A DNA stretch of 53,401 nt. Source: Phytohabitans sp036906915 (lineage in GTDB: Bacteria; Actinomycetota; Actinomycetes; Mycobacteriales; Micromonosporaceae). This document shows, piece by piece, positions 45,180 to 53,344 of this stretch. How positions within the stretch are numbered: the stretch's first letter is position 1; each line of letters starts with the position of its first letter. The stretch lies in assembly GCF_036906915.1 (NCBI RefSeq), contig NZ_JBAKHX010000057.1, forward strand, positions 1 to 53,401, read 5' to 3'. Below the pieces are notes generated by a model that saw only the letters and a program-made list of their open reading frames with translations, was not told the origin of the DNA and searched no databases. The translations under genes were made by a program, and so were the position numbers.

Positions 45180-45194
45180 GACCCGGCCCGATCG
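45164..45194. terminator. Bidirectional terminator with 14-bp perfect stem
   Basis: CGATCGGGCCGGGT (45164-45177) pairs perfectly with 45181-45194 around a 3-nt loop, between the small membrane gene and the converging ahcY. Confidence 0.85.
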
Positions 45195-45207
45195 CGTCAG
45201 TTGGTGC

Positions 45208-46701
45208 TCAGTAGCGGTAGTGGTCCGACTTGTACGGACCCTCCACTGGGATGCCCAGGTACGACGCCTGCTCCTTGGTGAGGGTGGTCAGCTTCGCGCC
45301 GAGGGCGTCGAGGTGCAGCCGGGCCACCTTCTCGTCGAGGTGCTTGGGCAGCGTGTAGACGCCCACCGGGTACTGGTCGAGCTTGGTGAAGAGCTCGATC
45401 TGCGCGATCGTCTGGTTCGCGAACGAGTTCGACATCACGAACGACGGGTGGCCGGTGGCGTTGCCAAGGTTCAGCAGGCGCCCCTCCGACAGCACGATGA
45501 TCGAGTGGCCGTCGTCGAACCTCCACTCGTCGACCTGCGGCTTGATGTTGATCCGCGTGACGTCGTCGCGCTTCGCAAGACCAGCCATGTCGATTTCGTT
45601 GTCGAAGTGGCCAATGTTGCCCACGATCGCCTGGTGCTTCATCCGCGCCATGTGGTCGGCGGTGATCACGTCGAAGCAGCCGGTGGCGGTGATGAAGATG
45701 TCGGCCGTCTCGACCACGTCTTCCATCGTGGCGACCTGGTAACCGTCCATCGCCGCCTGAAGCGCGCAGATCGGGTCGACCTCGGTCACGATGACGCGGG
45801 CGCCCTGGCCGCGCAGCGACTCGGCGCAGCCCTTGCCCACGTCGCCGTACCCGAACACGACCGCGACCTTGCCGCCGATCAGCACGTCGGTGGCCCGGTT
45901 GATGCCGTCGATGAGCGAGTGGCGGCAGCCGTACTTGTTGTCGAACTTGCTCTTCGTCACCGAGTCGTTGACGTTGATCGCCGGGAAGAGCAGGGTGCCG
46001 GCCGACTGCATCTCGTACAGCCGGTGCACGCCCGTGGTGGTCTCCTCGGTGACGCCCTTGATGCCCTCGGCGATCCGGCTCCACCGCCGGTTGTCCGTGG
46101 CGAGCGAGCGGCGCAGCACGTCGAGGATGACGGCGTACTCCTCGCTGTCGGACGCCTCGGTCGCCGGCACCGCACCCGCCGTCTCGAACTCGGCGCCCTT
46201 GTGCACGAGCAGCGTCGCGTCGCCACCGTCGTCGAGGATCATGTTGGGGCCCTCGCCGTCGGGCCAGATGAGCACCTGCTCGGTGCACCACCAGTACTCT
46301 TCGAGCGTCTCGCCCTTCCACGCGTACACCGGCACACCGGTCGGCGTCTCGGGCGTGCCCTCGGGGCCGACCACGATCGCCGCGGCGGCGTGGTCCTGAG
46401 TGGAGAAGATGTTGCACGACGCCCAGCGGACCTGCGCGCCCAGTGCGACCAGGGTTTCGATCAGCACAGCGGTCTGGATCGTCATGTGCAGCGAACCGGT
46501 GATCCGCGCGCCACGCAGCGGCTGCTCCGCAGCGAACTCACGCCGGATCGACATCAGCCCAGGCATTTCGTGCTCTGCGAGCTGGATCTCCTTGCGCCCG
46601 AAGGCAGCCAGGGAAAGGTCAGCGACCTTGTAGTCGCCCTCGGCGACGGTGCGCGGACGGGACTCGGCCGACGCGCCGGGCGCCGGAAGAGTGCTGGTCA
46701 T
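45208..46701 (-). CDS. ahcY: Adenosylhomocysteinase
   Basis: The 497-residue SAH hydrolase reversibly splits S-adenosylhomocysteine into adenosine and homocysteine, clearing the inhibitor of methyltransferases. Features are substrate-site segments LSLAAFGRKEIQLAEHEMPG and CNIFSTQDHAAAAIV, the NAD+-binding VVFGYGDVGKGCAESLRGQG, and the C-terminal KSDHYRY tail with the NAD-contacting Lys/Tyr. The length with an insertion near 190 matches the long actinobacterial form. The ATG is preceded by AGGAG. The leader is structured and is noted separately. Confidence 0.98.
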   Translation of the reverse strand: MTSTLPAPGASAESRPRTVAEGDYKVADLSLAAFGRKEIQLAEHEMPGLMSIRREFAAEQPLRGARITGSLHMTIQTAVLIETLVALGAQVRWASCNIFSTQDHAAAAIVVGPEGTPETPTGVPVYAWKGETLEEYWWCTEQVLIWPDGEGPNMILDDGGDATLLVHKGAEFETAGAVPATEASDSEEYAVILDVLRRSLATDNRRWSRIAEGIKGVTEETTTGVHRLYEMQSAGTLLFPAINVNDSVTKSKFDNKYGCRHSLIDGINRATDVLIGGKVAVVFGYGDVGKGCAESLRGQGARVIVTEVDPICALQAAMDGYQVATMEDVVETADIFITATGCFDVITADHMARMKHQAIVGNIGHFDNEIDMAGLAKRDDVTRINIKPQVDEWRFDDGHSIIVLSEGRLLNLGNATGHPSFVMSNSFANQTIAQIELFTKLDQYPVGVYTLPKHLDEKVARLHLDALGAKLTTLTKEQASYLGIPVEGPYKSDHYRY

Positions 46702-46772
46702 GAAAGCTCCTGTCGTACGCGTCTACTGCACGACCCACTACCTTACGCGGACGGCAATCTGACCCGTACAGC

Positions 46773-46827
46773 GCGCGGGGCGGCGGGTCATGAGCGGCAT
46801 CTCCGCCCAGCTCCCACCGCCCCGCGC
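46773..46827 (-). promoter_or_regulatory. ahcY: Long hairpin in the ahcY leader
   Basis: An 11-bp stem, GCGCGGGGCGG (46773-46783) with 46817-46827, surrounds a 33-nt loop that can form its own small stem. It lies 72 nt upstream of the ahcY start. I do not see the conserved core of a known SAH or SAM riboswitch. Confidence 0.45.
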
Positions 46828-46890
46828 ATCCCCCCGGTTTGGTTCCCCGCGCGTGACTCGGACCTTAATCCCGATAACACTGCGTACCCA

Positions 46891-46920
46891 TAGAGTCACA
46901 CTACGCAACGTCAGTGTCAA
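46891..46920 (-). promoter_or_regulatory. ahcY: Candidate promoter of ahcY
   Basis: On the minus strand TTGACA (46915-46920) is followed after 18 nt by ACTCTA (46891-46896). It falls in the locally AT-richer part of the 278-bp region between manA and ahcY. Confidence 0.4.
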
Positions 46921-46979
46921 GCTAAAACGCGAAATTTCGGTATACGCCCCATCTTCGGACGGGCGTGCAGGAACTGGCT

Positions 46980-48095
46980 TCAGGCCGGGACCGACGCGAC
47001 GAACGCCTCGCCCGCGCCGGCCACGATCACCGGTCCGGCACCGGCCGCACCAAACGCCGCGTACCCGGCCGGCAGCTTCACGCTCGCGGCGCCGTCGTCC
47101 GCCACGACCTCGCCGGCGATACACAGCACCACGCGCGGACCGGACACGTCGAGCGTCACCGGACCACCGGCCTCCACCGGCCGCACGCGGTGCAGCGCGA
47201 ACTCGGCCACCGGCGCCCGCCACGTCACCACGCCCGGCGCCACTGGGACCGCCGGCACGACCGGGTCGACCAGCGCCTCGAATCGCAGCACGTCGAGCAG
47301 CTCGGGCACGTCGACGTGCTTGGGCGTGAGCCCGCCGCGCAACACGTTGTCGCTGGCCGCCATGATCTCAATGCCGGTGCCGCGAAGGTACGCGTGCAGG
47401 TTGCCGGCCGGCATCCAGATCGCCTCGCCGGGCGCCAGCGTGACGTGGTTCAGCAAGAGCGCCACCAGTACCCCTGGATCACCGGGATAGTGGGCGGCGA
47501 GTTGGCGTACCAGATCAGGAGCGCCGGGCGCCGCCACCGCCGCCTCGACGAGTGACGGGCGGTCGGTCTGGGGCCATTCCAGCAACGCGCGCAGCGCGGT
47601 GCGCAGGTCGCCGGCGCGCAGCGCCGCGACCACCGGCTCCAACGTGGACACATCGAGTGCCGCGAGGCTGTCGGCTGCCGCCAACGGGTCACGGAACCCG
47701 CACAGCGCCTCGAAATCCGAGACCGCGACGAGCATCTCCGGCTTGTGGTGAGCGTCCACATAGCTCGGATGCCCGGCCGCGAAGCGGGCACGGGCCTGGG
47801 CCTCGTCCGGGTGCGCCTGCAACGACAACGGCGCGGCGGCCGCCAGGATCTTCACGAGGTACGGCAGGCGCGCGTCGAACCGGGCCGCGACGGCAGGACC
47901 GAGCAACCGTTCCGGCTCGGCGGTGACCCGGTCGGCGAGACTTACACCGTCGATAGTGGACGGATCGCCCGGGTGCGCGCCGATCCACAGCTCCGCCTCC
48001 GGCCCGTCGCTCGGCACCGGCCGCCCCTGGATTCCCGCGATCACGGTGCGGGAACCCCAGGCGTACGGCCGGATCGGGCTGGCCAGCGCCTCCAC
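46980..48095 (-). CDS. manA: Mannose-6-phosphate isomerase (type I)
   Basis: The 371-residue cupin isomerase interconverts fructose-6-phosphate and mannose-6-phosphate, feeding GDP-mannose synthesis. Zinc-site segments are LSLQAHPDEAQARARFAAGH, AHHKPEMLVAVSDFEALCGF and GEAIWMPAGNLHAYLRGTGI, then the RGGLTPKHVDVPELLDVL motif. The gene lies downstream of the CDF gene in the same orientation. The ahcY-manA-SIS order echoes mycobacteria. Confidence 0.96.
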   Translation of the reverse strand: MEALASPIRPYAWGSRTVIAGIQGRPVPSDGPEAELWIGAHPGDPSTIDGVSLADRVTAEPERLLGPAVAARFDARLPYLVKILAAAAPLSLQAHPDEAQARARFAAGHPSYVDAHHKPEMLVAVSDFEALCGFRDPLAAADSLAALDVSTLEPVVAALRAGDLRTALRALLEWPQTDRPSLVEAAVAAPGAPDLVRQLAAHYPGDPGVLVALLLNHVTLAPGEAIWMPAGNLHAYLRGTGIEIMAASDNVLRGGLTPKHVDVPELLDVLRFEALVDPVVPAVPVAPGVVTWRAPVAEFALHRVRPVEAGGPVTLDVSGPRVVLCIAGEVVADDGAASVKLPAGYAAFGAAGAGPVIVAGAGEAFVASVPA

Positions 48096-48098
48096 GGT

Positions 48099-49067
48099 TC
48101 AGCCCGCCGCTGGCGCCGGCTCCGCGGCCGGCGCTGCCGGTACCCGGTAGATGTCGGGCTCCAGGTAGATGGCCCGGGCGATGGGCACCGCGGCACGGAT
48201 GCGGCTCTCGGCCGCGTTGATGTGGTCTGCGATCTCATCGGCGGTTTCGCTTTCGCGTACCGCGATCTTCGCAGCGACGAGCAGCTCATCCGGGCCGAGG
48301 TGCAGCGTCTTCATGTGGATGATCCGGTCGACCTCGGGCCCGGCGAGGAGGGCCTCTTCGATCTTGGCGACGTCTTCCGGCGTAGCGCCCTCGCCGAGCA
48401 GCAGGCTCTTGGTCTCGATCGCCAGGATGACCGCGATGGTGACCAGCAGGAGTCCGATCGCCGCGGTGCCAAGCGCGTCCCACAGGCTGCTTCCGGTGAT
48501 CAGCGTCAGCGACACGCCGATCAACGCGAAGACCAGACCGACCAGCGCGCCAAGGTCCTCCAGCAGCACGACGGGCAGCTCGGGCGCGCGCGCCCTGCGG
48601 ACGAACTGGACCCAGGTCGCCTTGCCCCGCACATGGTTGGACTCCACGATCGCAGTCCGGAACGAGAACGACTCCAGCACGATCGCCACCGACAGCACCA
48701 CCACCGGCACCCAGTGCCACGCCGTGATGCCCTCGTCGTGGCCGCCGTGCCAGTGCTCGTACTTGTGGTACGCCTCGTACAGCGCGAACAGGCCACCGAC
48801 GCTGAACAGCACGATCGACACGATGAACGCGTAGATGTAGCGCTCGCGGCCGTACCCGAACGGGTGCTGCGGCGTGGCCTTACGCCGCGCCCGCCGCCCG
48901 CCCAGTAGCAGCAGCGCCTGGTTGCCCGAGTCGGCAACCGAGTGGATCGACTCCGCCAGCATCGACGACGACTGGGTGAGGAGCCACGCCACGAACTTCG
49001 TGACCGCGATACCCAGGTTGGCCAGCAGGGCCGCGACGATCGCCTTGGTGCCCCCGGAGGCGCTCAT
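48099..49067 (-). CDS. Cation diffusion facilitator (CDF) transporter
   Basis: The 322-residue CDF/ZnT-like protein has six membrane helices. The metal-site pattern HSVADSGNQALL (HxxxD) is in helix 2, and a second transmembrane Asp lies in LLEDLGALVGL. A His-rich loop HKYEHWHGGHDEG follows helix 3, and the cytoplasmic ferredoxin-like domain is at the C-terminus. It probably exports Zn2+, Fe2+ or Mn2+ in exchange for protons. The start at 49067 (MSASGGTK) overlaps the stop of the preceding mini-ORF by 4 bp. Confidence 0.94.
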   Translation of the reverse strand: MSASGGTKAIVAALLANLGIAVTKFVAWLLTQSSSMLAESIHSVADSGNQALLLLGGRRARRKATPQHPFGYGRERYIYAFIVSIVLFSVGGLFALYEAYHKYEHWHGGHDEGITAWHWVPVVVLSVAIVLESFSFRTAIVESNHVRGKATWVQFVRRARAPELPVVLLEDLGALVGLVFALIGVSLTLITGSSLWDALGTAAIGLLLVTIAVILAIETKSLLLGEGATPEDVAKIEEALLAGPEVDRIIHMKTLHLGPDELLVAAKIAVRESETADEIADHINAAESRIRAAVPIARAIYLEPDIYRVPAAPAAEPAPAAG

Positions 49068-49147
49068 GGCCGTCCTCGCTTCGCTGCGGGCGGCCATGAG
49101 GCACCAAGCGCACTGCGCCCGATGATTCGCTCGCTCCGCTCGCTCAT
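49064..49147 (-). CDS. 27-codon mini-ORF of repeat-like DNA bridging two genes
   Basis: On the minus strand the ATG overlaps the stop of the SIS gene (ATGA, 49144-49147), and the TGA overlaps the CDF start (ATGA, 49064-49067). The peptide begins MSERSERIIGRSALGASWPP and ends AAKRGRP. The DNA is made of repeat-like units: a tandem GAGCGAGCG-GAGCGAGCG, the palindrome GCGCACTGCGC (49108-49118), and a hairpin CATGGCCG/CGGCCATG (49065-49072 with 49091-49098). From memory, near-identical leaders occur in other Micromonosporaceae genes. It probably keeps translational coupling across an inserted repeat; the peptide itself may have no role. Confidence 0.6.
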   Translation of the reverse strand: MSERSERIIGRSALGASWPPAAKRGRP

Positions 49148-50328
49148 GGGTTGGAAAGCTCCTTCATCTCGGTGACGGCCGGCACCGCCATCGGGTCCAG
49201 CCCGTGGGCCAGCGCCAGGTAAACGGATGCGAAGTCAGGGATCGCGACGAGCGACGCGAGCCGCTCCAGCGACGAGCCGCCCTCCGCGGTGACCACGTCG
49301 CAGCGCACGCCGCGCCGCTCGGCCAGAGTCTGCACGGCGTCGGCCCGCCGCTCCTCCACGGCCACCGGCTCGTCGGCGTCTTCTTCGGTGCCGAGGCCGC
49401 CGTCGCGCAGCAGCACCACCCGCAGTCGGGTGGCGTCGGACTCCTCGCCCGGGTCGGCGAAGATGTCGCGGGCCGACTCGACCAGCCCGCCGAAGACGCC
49501 GTCGAGCAGGCCGACCCGACCGCGGCCAGCCTCGCCGAGAGCGCCCGCCACAACGGGGTACCGGGCGTTGGCCGACAGGGTGTCGGCGAAGCGCCGCGCG
49601 GCCACGGTGGCCAGCGGCGACGAGCCCCACACGATCGGCACCGAGCCGGCCAGGGCCATTGCCAGCGACTTGGCCGGGTTGACGAACGACTCAGCGGTCG
49701 GGCGGGACCGGTCGGCGTCGGCGTCCAGCCGGGTCGCCGTCTCCGCGAGGTCTGCCTCGTTCACCTTGACGAGGCCAAGGGCGCGGGCTGCCATCAGTAC
49801 CGGCACGGTCAGCGCCCACAAGCTCGCCCGGGCCGGCGCGCGCCGCGGCACCGCGATGAATGGCGCCCTGGCCCGTTCGGCCACCGACTGGAGCATCGAG
49901 TCCGGCGCGCCCACGGCGACCAGCCGGGCGCCGCGCCGCGCGGCGGCGTCGGCGGCGCCGAGCGCCTCCGGGCTGCGCCCCGAGGCACTGACCGCGATCA
50001 CCACGTCGGCGGCGCCCACCCAGCCGGGAACACCCGCGCTGCGGTGCGCGATCACCGGAACTGGGCAGCGCGGTCCCGCGACGGTGGCCAGCACGTCTCC
50101 GGTACGCCCAGCGGTGCCGACGCCCGCGATCACCACCGCGCGGGGGCGGCCCTCGTCGAGCAACGACGTCAGGTTGGCCTCGGCGGCCAGCGCCGCCGAC
50201 TCGCGCACCTGCGCGCCCGCCGAGGCGGTGGCCCGCAGCATGCCGCCCGGGTCGTTCTCCTGAAGGGCGGCAGCGTCGTCGAGCAGAGTCTCATCGACGT
50301 TCCGCCGGCCGCGCACGCTAGCGCCCAC
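49144..50328 (-). CDS. SIS-domain protein (phosphoglucose/phosphomannose isomerase-like)
   Basis: The 394-residue protein has two sugar isomerase (SIS) folds: VVIAGVGTAGRTGDVLATVA with VVIAVSASGRSPEAL, and IVWGSSPLATVAARRFADTL. It resembles the actinobacterial gene between manA and manB/Rv3257c in mycobacteria (Rv3256c-like), tied to mannose metabolism. Its catalytic activity is unproven. The start at 50328 lies 11 bp inside the Trm112-like gene, indicating coupling. Confidence 0.85.
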   Translation of the reverse strand: MGASVRGRRNVDETLLDDAAALQENDPGGMLRATASAGAQVRESAALAAEANLTSLLDEGRPRAVVIAGVGTAGRTGDVLATVAGPRCPVPVIAHRSAGVPGWVGAADVVIAVSASGRSPEALGAADAAARRGARLVAVGAPDSMLQSVAERARAPFIAVPRRAPARASLWALTVPVLMAARALGLVKVNEADLAETATRLDADADRSRPTAESFVNPAKSLAMALAGSVPIVWGSSPLATVAARRFADTLSANARYPVVAGALGEAGRGRVGLLDGVFGGLVESARDIFADPGEESDATRLRVVLLRDGGLGTEEDADEPVAVEERRADAVQTLAERRGVRCDVVTAEGGSSLERLASLVAIPDFASVYLALAHGLDPMAVPAVTEMKELSNP

Positions 50329-50503
50329 CGTCAGCTCCGTTTCGCGCCTCGTCCAGCAGCAGCACCGGGATGCCGTCGCGGACCTCGAAGATTCGCTTGC
50401 ACTCGGTGCACGTCAGAGTCTGCGCGGCGGCGTCGAACTCCAGTGGAGCGTGATGCGTGTCCGGACACGCAAGGATCTGGCGCAACTGCGGGTCCAGGGA
50501 CAC
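50318..50503 (-). CDS. Trm112-family small zinc protein
   Basis: The 61-residue protein has LACPDTHHAPLEF at the N-terminus, TLTCTECKRIFEV in the middle and DGIPVLLLDEA at the end, as in Trm112/YcaR proteins. Cys residues at about 13, 31 and 34 could bind zinc, and the fourth ligand may be a His. It is an activator or partner of methyltransferases in other organisms; its partner here is unknown. It overlaps the SIS gene by 11 bp. Confidence 0.9.
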   Translation of the reverse strand: MSLDPQLRQILACPDTHHAPLEFDAAAQTLTCTECKRIFEVRDGIPVLLLDEARNGADGGR

Positions 50504-50540
50504 CGGACTGCTCCTTCCAGGGCTTTACCGACCCATGATC

Positions 50541-51341
50541 CTACGGCAGCGGGGCAGCGGCCAATGACGGCAGCAAGCGCTCTACGTAGTCCGCGGTGTC
50601 CTGCCAACGGGTCACGGCCACGGAGGGAATGCCCATCGCCTTGACGGGGTAGTCGTTGCCACCCTCGTCGAGCCGGTCGCCGATGAAGAGCACCTCGTCG
50701 TGCGCCACGCCGACGCGTTCGATCAGCCTCCGCATACCGTACGCCTTGTCGACACCCTTCTTTGTGACGTCGACCGACGTGGAACCGCCGCTGCGCACCT
50801 CGAGGTCCGGCAGGCGTTGCGCGGCGTACGCCCGCAGGCGCTCCTTCTTCGCGCCGTCGGGGTCCCACGCGTACTTGGCGTCGGGCGGGGCGGACTGGCC
50901 CAGCGCCGAAAACGTGATCTGGCTGCCGCGGTCTTCGATGATGTCGCCCCACGGCTCGGGCTCCCAGAGCCCCAGCTCCTTGGCGCCCTCGGTCAGCACC
51001 TCGATGACGCGCGCCTTGACCTCTTCGGCGAAGTTCTCCGCGTAGACGATGCCCCAGCCGCCATCGATCCACCGGTAGTACCGGGTGCCGCAGGTGGGCA
51101 TCAGGTGCAGGTGGGTGCGCGCCTTGTCGTCGAGCTTCAGGTGCCGCAGGACCTGGGCCTCGAACTGCTCGAAGCGGCCGCCGGAGATGATGCAGACGTC
51201 GACCCGAGCGACGAGCTGGGCGAGGAGGTCAGCCATCCGCTCGTCGATCTGGGACTTCGACACGGCCAGCGTGTCATCCAGGTCGAACGCCACGATCCGA
51301 ACGCTGCCCGTCAAGAGCTTCCTCCAGTCGAAAGAGTGCAT
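50541..51341 (-). CDS. HAD-IIB phosphomannomutase-like enzyme, eukaryote type
   Basis: The 266-residue HAD protein resembles eukaryotic-type phosphomannomutases. It has the nucleophile motif AFDLDDTLAVSKS, SGGRFEQFEAQV, a cap domain with CGTRYYRW, the substrate signature SGGSTSVDVTKKGVDKAYGM, and motif IV FIGDRLDEGGNDYPV. It would convert mannose-6-phosphate to mannose-1-phosphate, fitting the manA neighbourhood; a sucrose-phosphatase or other sugar-phosphate phosphatase is possible. The start at 51341 (MHSFDWRKLL) is preferred to 51416. Confidence 0.85.
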   Translation of the reverse strand: MHSFDWRKLLTGSVRIVAFDLDDTLAVSKSQIDERMADLLAQLVARVDVCIISGGRFEQFEAQVLRHLKLDDKARTHLHLMPTCGTRYYRWIDGGWGIVYAENFAEEVKARVIEVLTEGAKELGLWEPEPWGDIIEDRGSQITFSALGQSAPPDAKYAWDPDGAKKERLRAYAAQRLPDLEVRSGGSTSVDVTKKGVDKAYGMRRLIERVGVAHDEVLFIGDRLDEGGNDYPVKAMGIPSVAVTRWQDTADYVERLLPSLAAAPLP

Positions 51342-51430
51342 GCCCGCCCCACACCGTAACGGCGTGCCGCCCGTGCCCGCCGCGCGCCCTCTACCGTTGC
51401 CCACTACTGTTTCCACCAGGAGGTTTGACC

Positions 51431-53065
51431 GTGACGCATCCTCGCGCGGGGCAACGCGCCACCGCCGCCGACCTGATCGACGTGCCGCACCTGGTGGCGA
51501 GCTACTACACGGCCCACCCCGACCCGTCCGTCGCCGACCAGCGAGTCGCGTTCGGCACCTCCGGGCACCGGGGTTCGAGCGCCCGGCTCAGCTTCAACGA
51601 AGACCACGTGCTGGCGATCAGCCAGGCGATCTGCGAGTACAGGGCCAGCCAGGGCATCGACGGGCCGCTGTTTGTCGGGCGTGACACGCACGCTCTGTCC
51701 GAGCCGGCCATGATCAGCGCGCTCGAGGTGTTCGCCGCCAACGGGGTACACGTGCTGCGGGACAGCCGCGACGGATACACGCCAACGCCGGCACTGTCGC
51801 ACGCGATCCTCACGTACAACCGGGGCCGCACGTCCGGGCTCGCCGACGGCGTGGTGATCACCCCGTCGCACAACCCGCCGTCCGACGGTGGGTTCAAGTA
51901 CAACCCGCCCAACGGCGGCCCGGCCGGCTCCGACGCCACCAAGGTGATCGAGCAGCGCGCCAACGCGCTCATCGAAGGCGGCCTCAAAGAGGTGCGCCGG
52001 GTGCCGCACGCGCGCGCTCGCGAGCAGGCCGGCGAGTACGACTATCTCGACGCGTACGTCGGCGACCTGCCGAGCGTCGTCGACCTCGACGCGATCCGGG
52101 CGGCCGGCGTGCGGCTCGGCGCCGACCCGCTCGGCGGCGCCAGCGTCGCGTACTGGGGCGAGATCGCGTCGCGGTACGAGCTGGACCTGACCGTCGTCAA
52201 CCCCGACGTCGACCCGGCGTGGCGGTTCATGACGCTCGACTGGGACGGCAAGATCCGGATGGACTGCTCGTCGCCGTACGCGATGGCCTCGCTCATCGCG
52301 TCCCGCGCCGACTACCAGGTCACCACCGCAAACGACGCCGACGCCGACCGGCACGGCATCGTCACCGCCGACGCCGGATTGATGAACCCCAACCACTACC
52401 TCGCGGTGGCGATCGACTACCTGTACCGGCACCGGGATGGCTGGCCCGCCGGCACGGCGGTCGGCAAGACACTGGTCTCCTCGTCCATGATCGACCGAGT
52501 GGCCGCCGACCTTGGCCGCCCGTTGATGGAGGTGCCGGTCGGCTTCAAGTGGTTCGTCGACGGGCTGCTCGATGGCTCGATCGGCTTCGGCGGCGAGGAG
52601 AGCGCGGGGGCGTCGTTCCTGCGGCGCGACGGCAGCGTGTGGACCACCGACAAGGACGGCATCGCCCTGTGCCTGCTGGCCGCCGAGATCACCGCCGTCA
52701 CCGGCAGTACTCCCAGCGAGCACTACGCCAGGCTGACGTCGCGCTTTGGGGCGCCGGCCTACGAGCGGATCGACGCACCGGCGAGCCGCGAGGAGAAGGC
52801 CGTGCTGGCTGGACTCTCCCCCGACCAGGTCACCGCGACCGAGCTGGCCGGCGAGCCGATCACCGCCCTGCTGACCGAGGCCCCGGGCAACGGCGCCGCG
52901 ATTGGCGGCCTGAAGATCGTGACCGAGTCCGGCTGGCTCGCCGCCCGCCCCTCCGGTACGGAAGACGTCTACAAGCTCTACGCCGAGAGTTTCCGCGGCA
53001 AGGACCATCTAGCGTCACTCCAGGCCGAGGGCCGCGCCCTGATCACGGCCGCCCTCCGCGCCTAG
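51431..53065 (+). CDS. pgm: Phosphoglucomutase (alpha-D-glucose phosphate-specific)
   Basis: The 544-residue enzyme interconverts glucose-1-phosphate and glucose-6-phosphate. Motifs are GTSGHRGSS, the phosphoserine loop TPSHNPPSDGGFKYNPPNGG (Ser nucleophile), metal loop NDADADRHG, sugar-binding GGEESAGASF and the C-terminal phosphate site RPSGTEDVYKLYAESF. GTG 51431 is chosen because AGGAGG ends 7 nt upstream; an in-frame TTG at 51425 is too close. It is divergent from the phosphomannomutase gene, so hexose-1-phosphate supply is clustered here. Confidence 0.97.
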   Translation: MTHPRAGQRATAADLIDVPHLVASYYTAHPDPSVADQRVAFGTSGHRGSSARLSFNEDHVLAISQAICEYRASQGIDGPLFVGRDTHALSEPAMISALEVFAANGVHVLRDSRDGYTPTPALSHAILTYNRGRTSGLADGVVITPSHNPPSDGGFKYNPPNGGPAGSDATKVIEQRANALIEGGLKEVRRVPHARAREQAGEYDYLDAYVGDLPSVVDLDAIRAAGVRLGADPLGGASVAYWGEIASRYELDLTVVNPDVDPAWRFMTLDWDGKIRMDCSSPYAMASLIASRADYQVTTANDADADRHGIVTADAGLMNPNHYLAVAIDYLYRHRDGWPAGTAVGKTLVSSSMIDRVAADLGRPLMEVPVGFKWFVDGLLDGSIGFGGEESAGASFLRRDGSVWTTDKDGIALCLLAAEITAVTGSTPSEHYARLTSRFGAPAYERIDAPASREEKAVLAGLSPDQVTATELAGEPITALLTEAPGNGAAIGGLKIVTESGWLAARPSGTEDVYKLYAESFRGKDHLASLQAEGRALITAALRA

Positions 53066-53088
53066 TACGCCCGCGCCCCTCTTCCGCC

Positions 53089-53145
53089 GATCAAGGGCAA
53101 ACGCACGTGGTTGGATCTCTTTTCCGCGTGCGTTTGCCCTTGATC
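53089..53145. repeat. 57-bp hairpin repeat, left copy
   Basis: It starts GATCAAGGGCAAACGCACG and ends in its complement CGTGCGTTTGCCCTTGATC, with a 19-nt centre. It can form a large hairpin and is nearly the reverse complement of the copy at 53345-53401. Confidence 0.85.
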
Positions 53146-53344
53146 CATGCAGATCTCCTTGATCAACGCCGCGGAGTTGGACGATCCTGCGCCGCGCCAT
53201 GCCGATCACCGCCCCGGTGGGCGCTCGACCCACCGCGGGCCTCTCGGGCTGCGACCTTGACGCCGCGCGATCGAGCGCGGCTACGCCGGCCCCGCCGCGC
53301 GCGCCCGCCATGCGGACCGTGCGCCGATCAAGGCCATTCGCATC

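Noticed and set aside
46702..46979. SAH riboswitch upstream of ahcY
   Set aside because: The conserved core sequence is not recognisable by eye; only a generic hairpin is reported.
51404..53008. 534-codon minus-strand ORF
   Set aside because: It is the antisense of phosphoglucomutase; no ribosome-binding site or family is visible.
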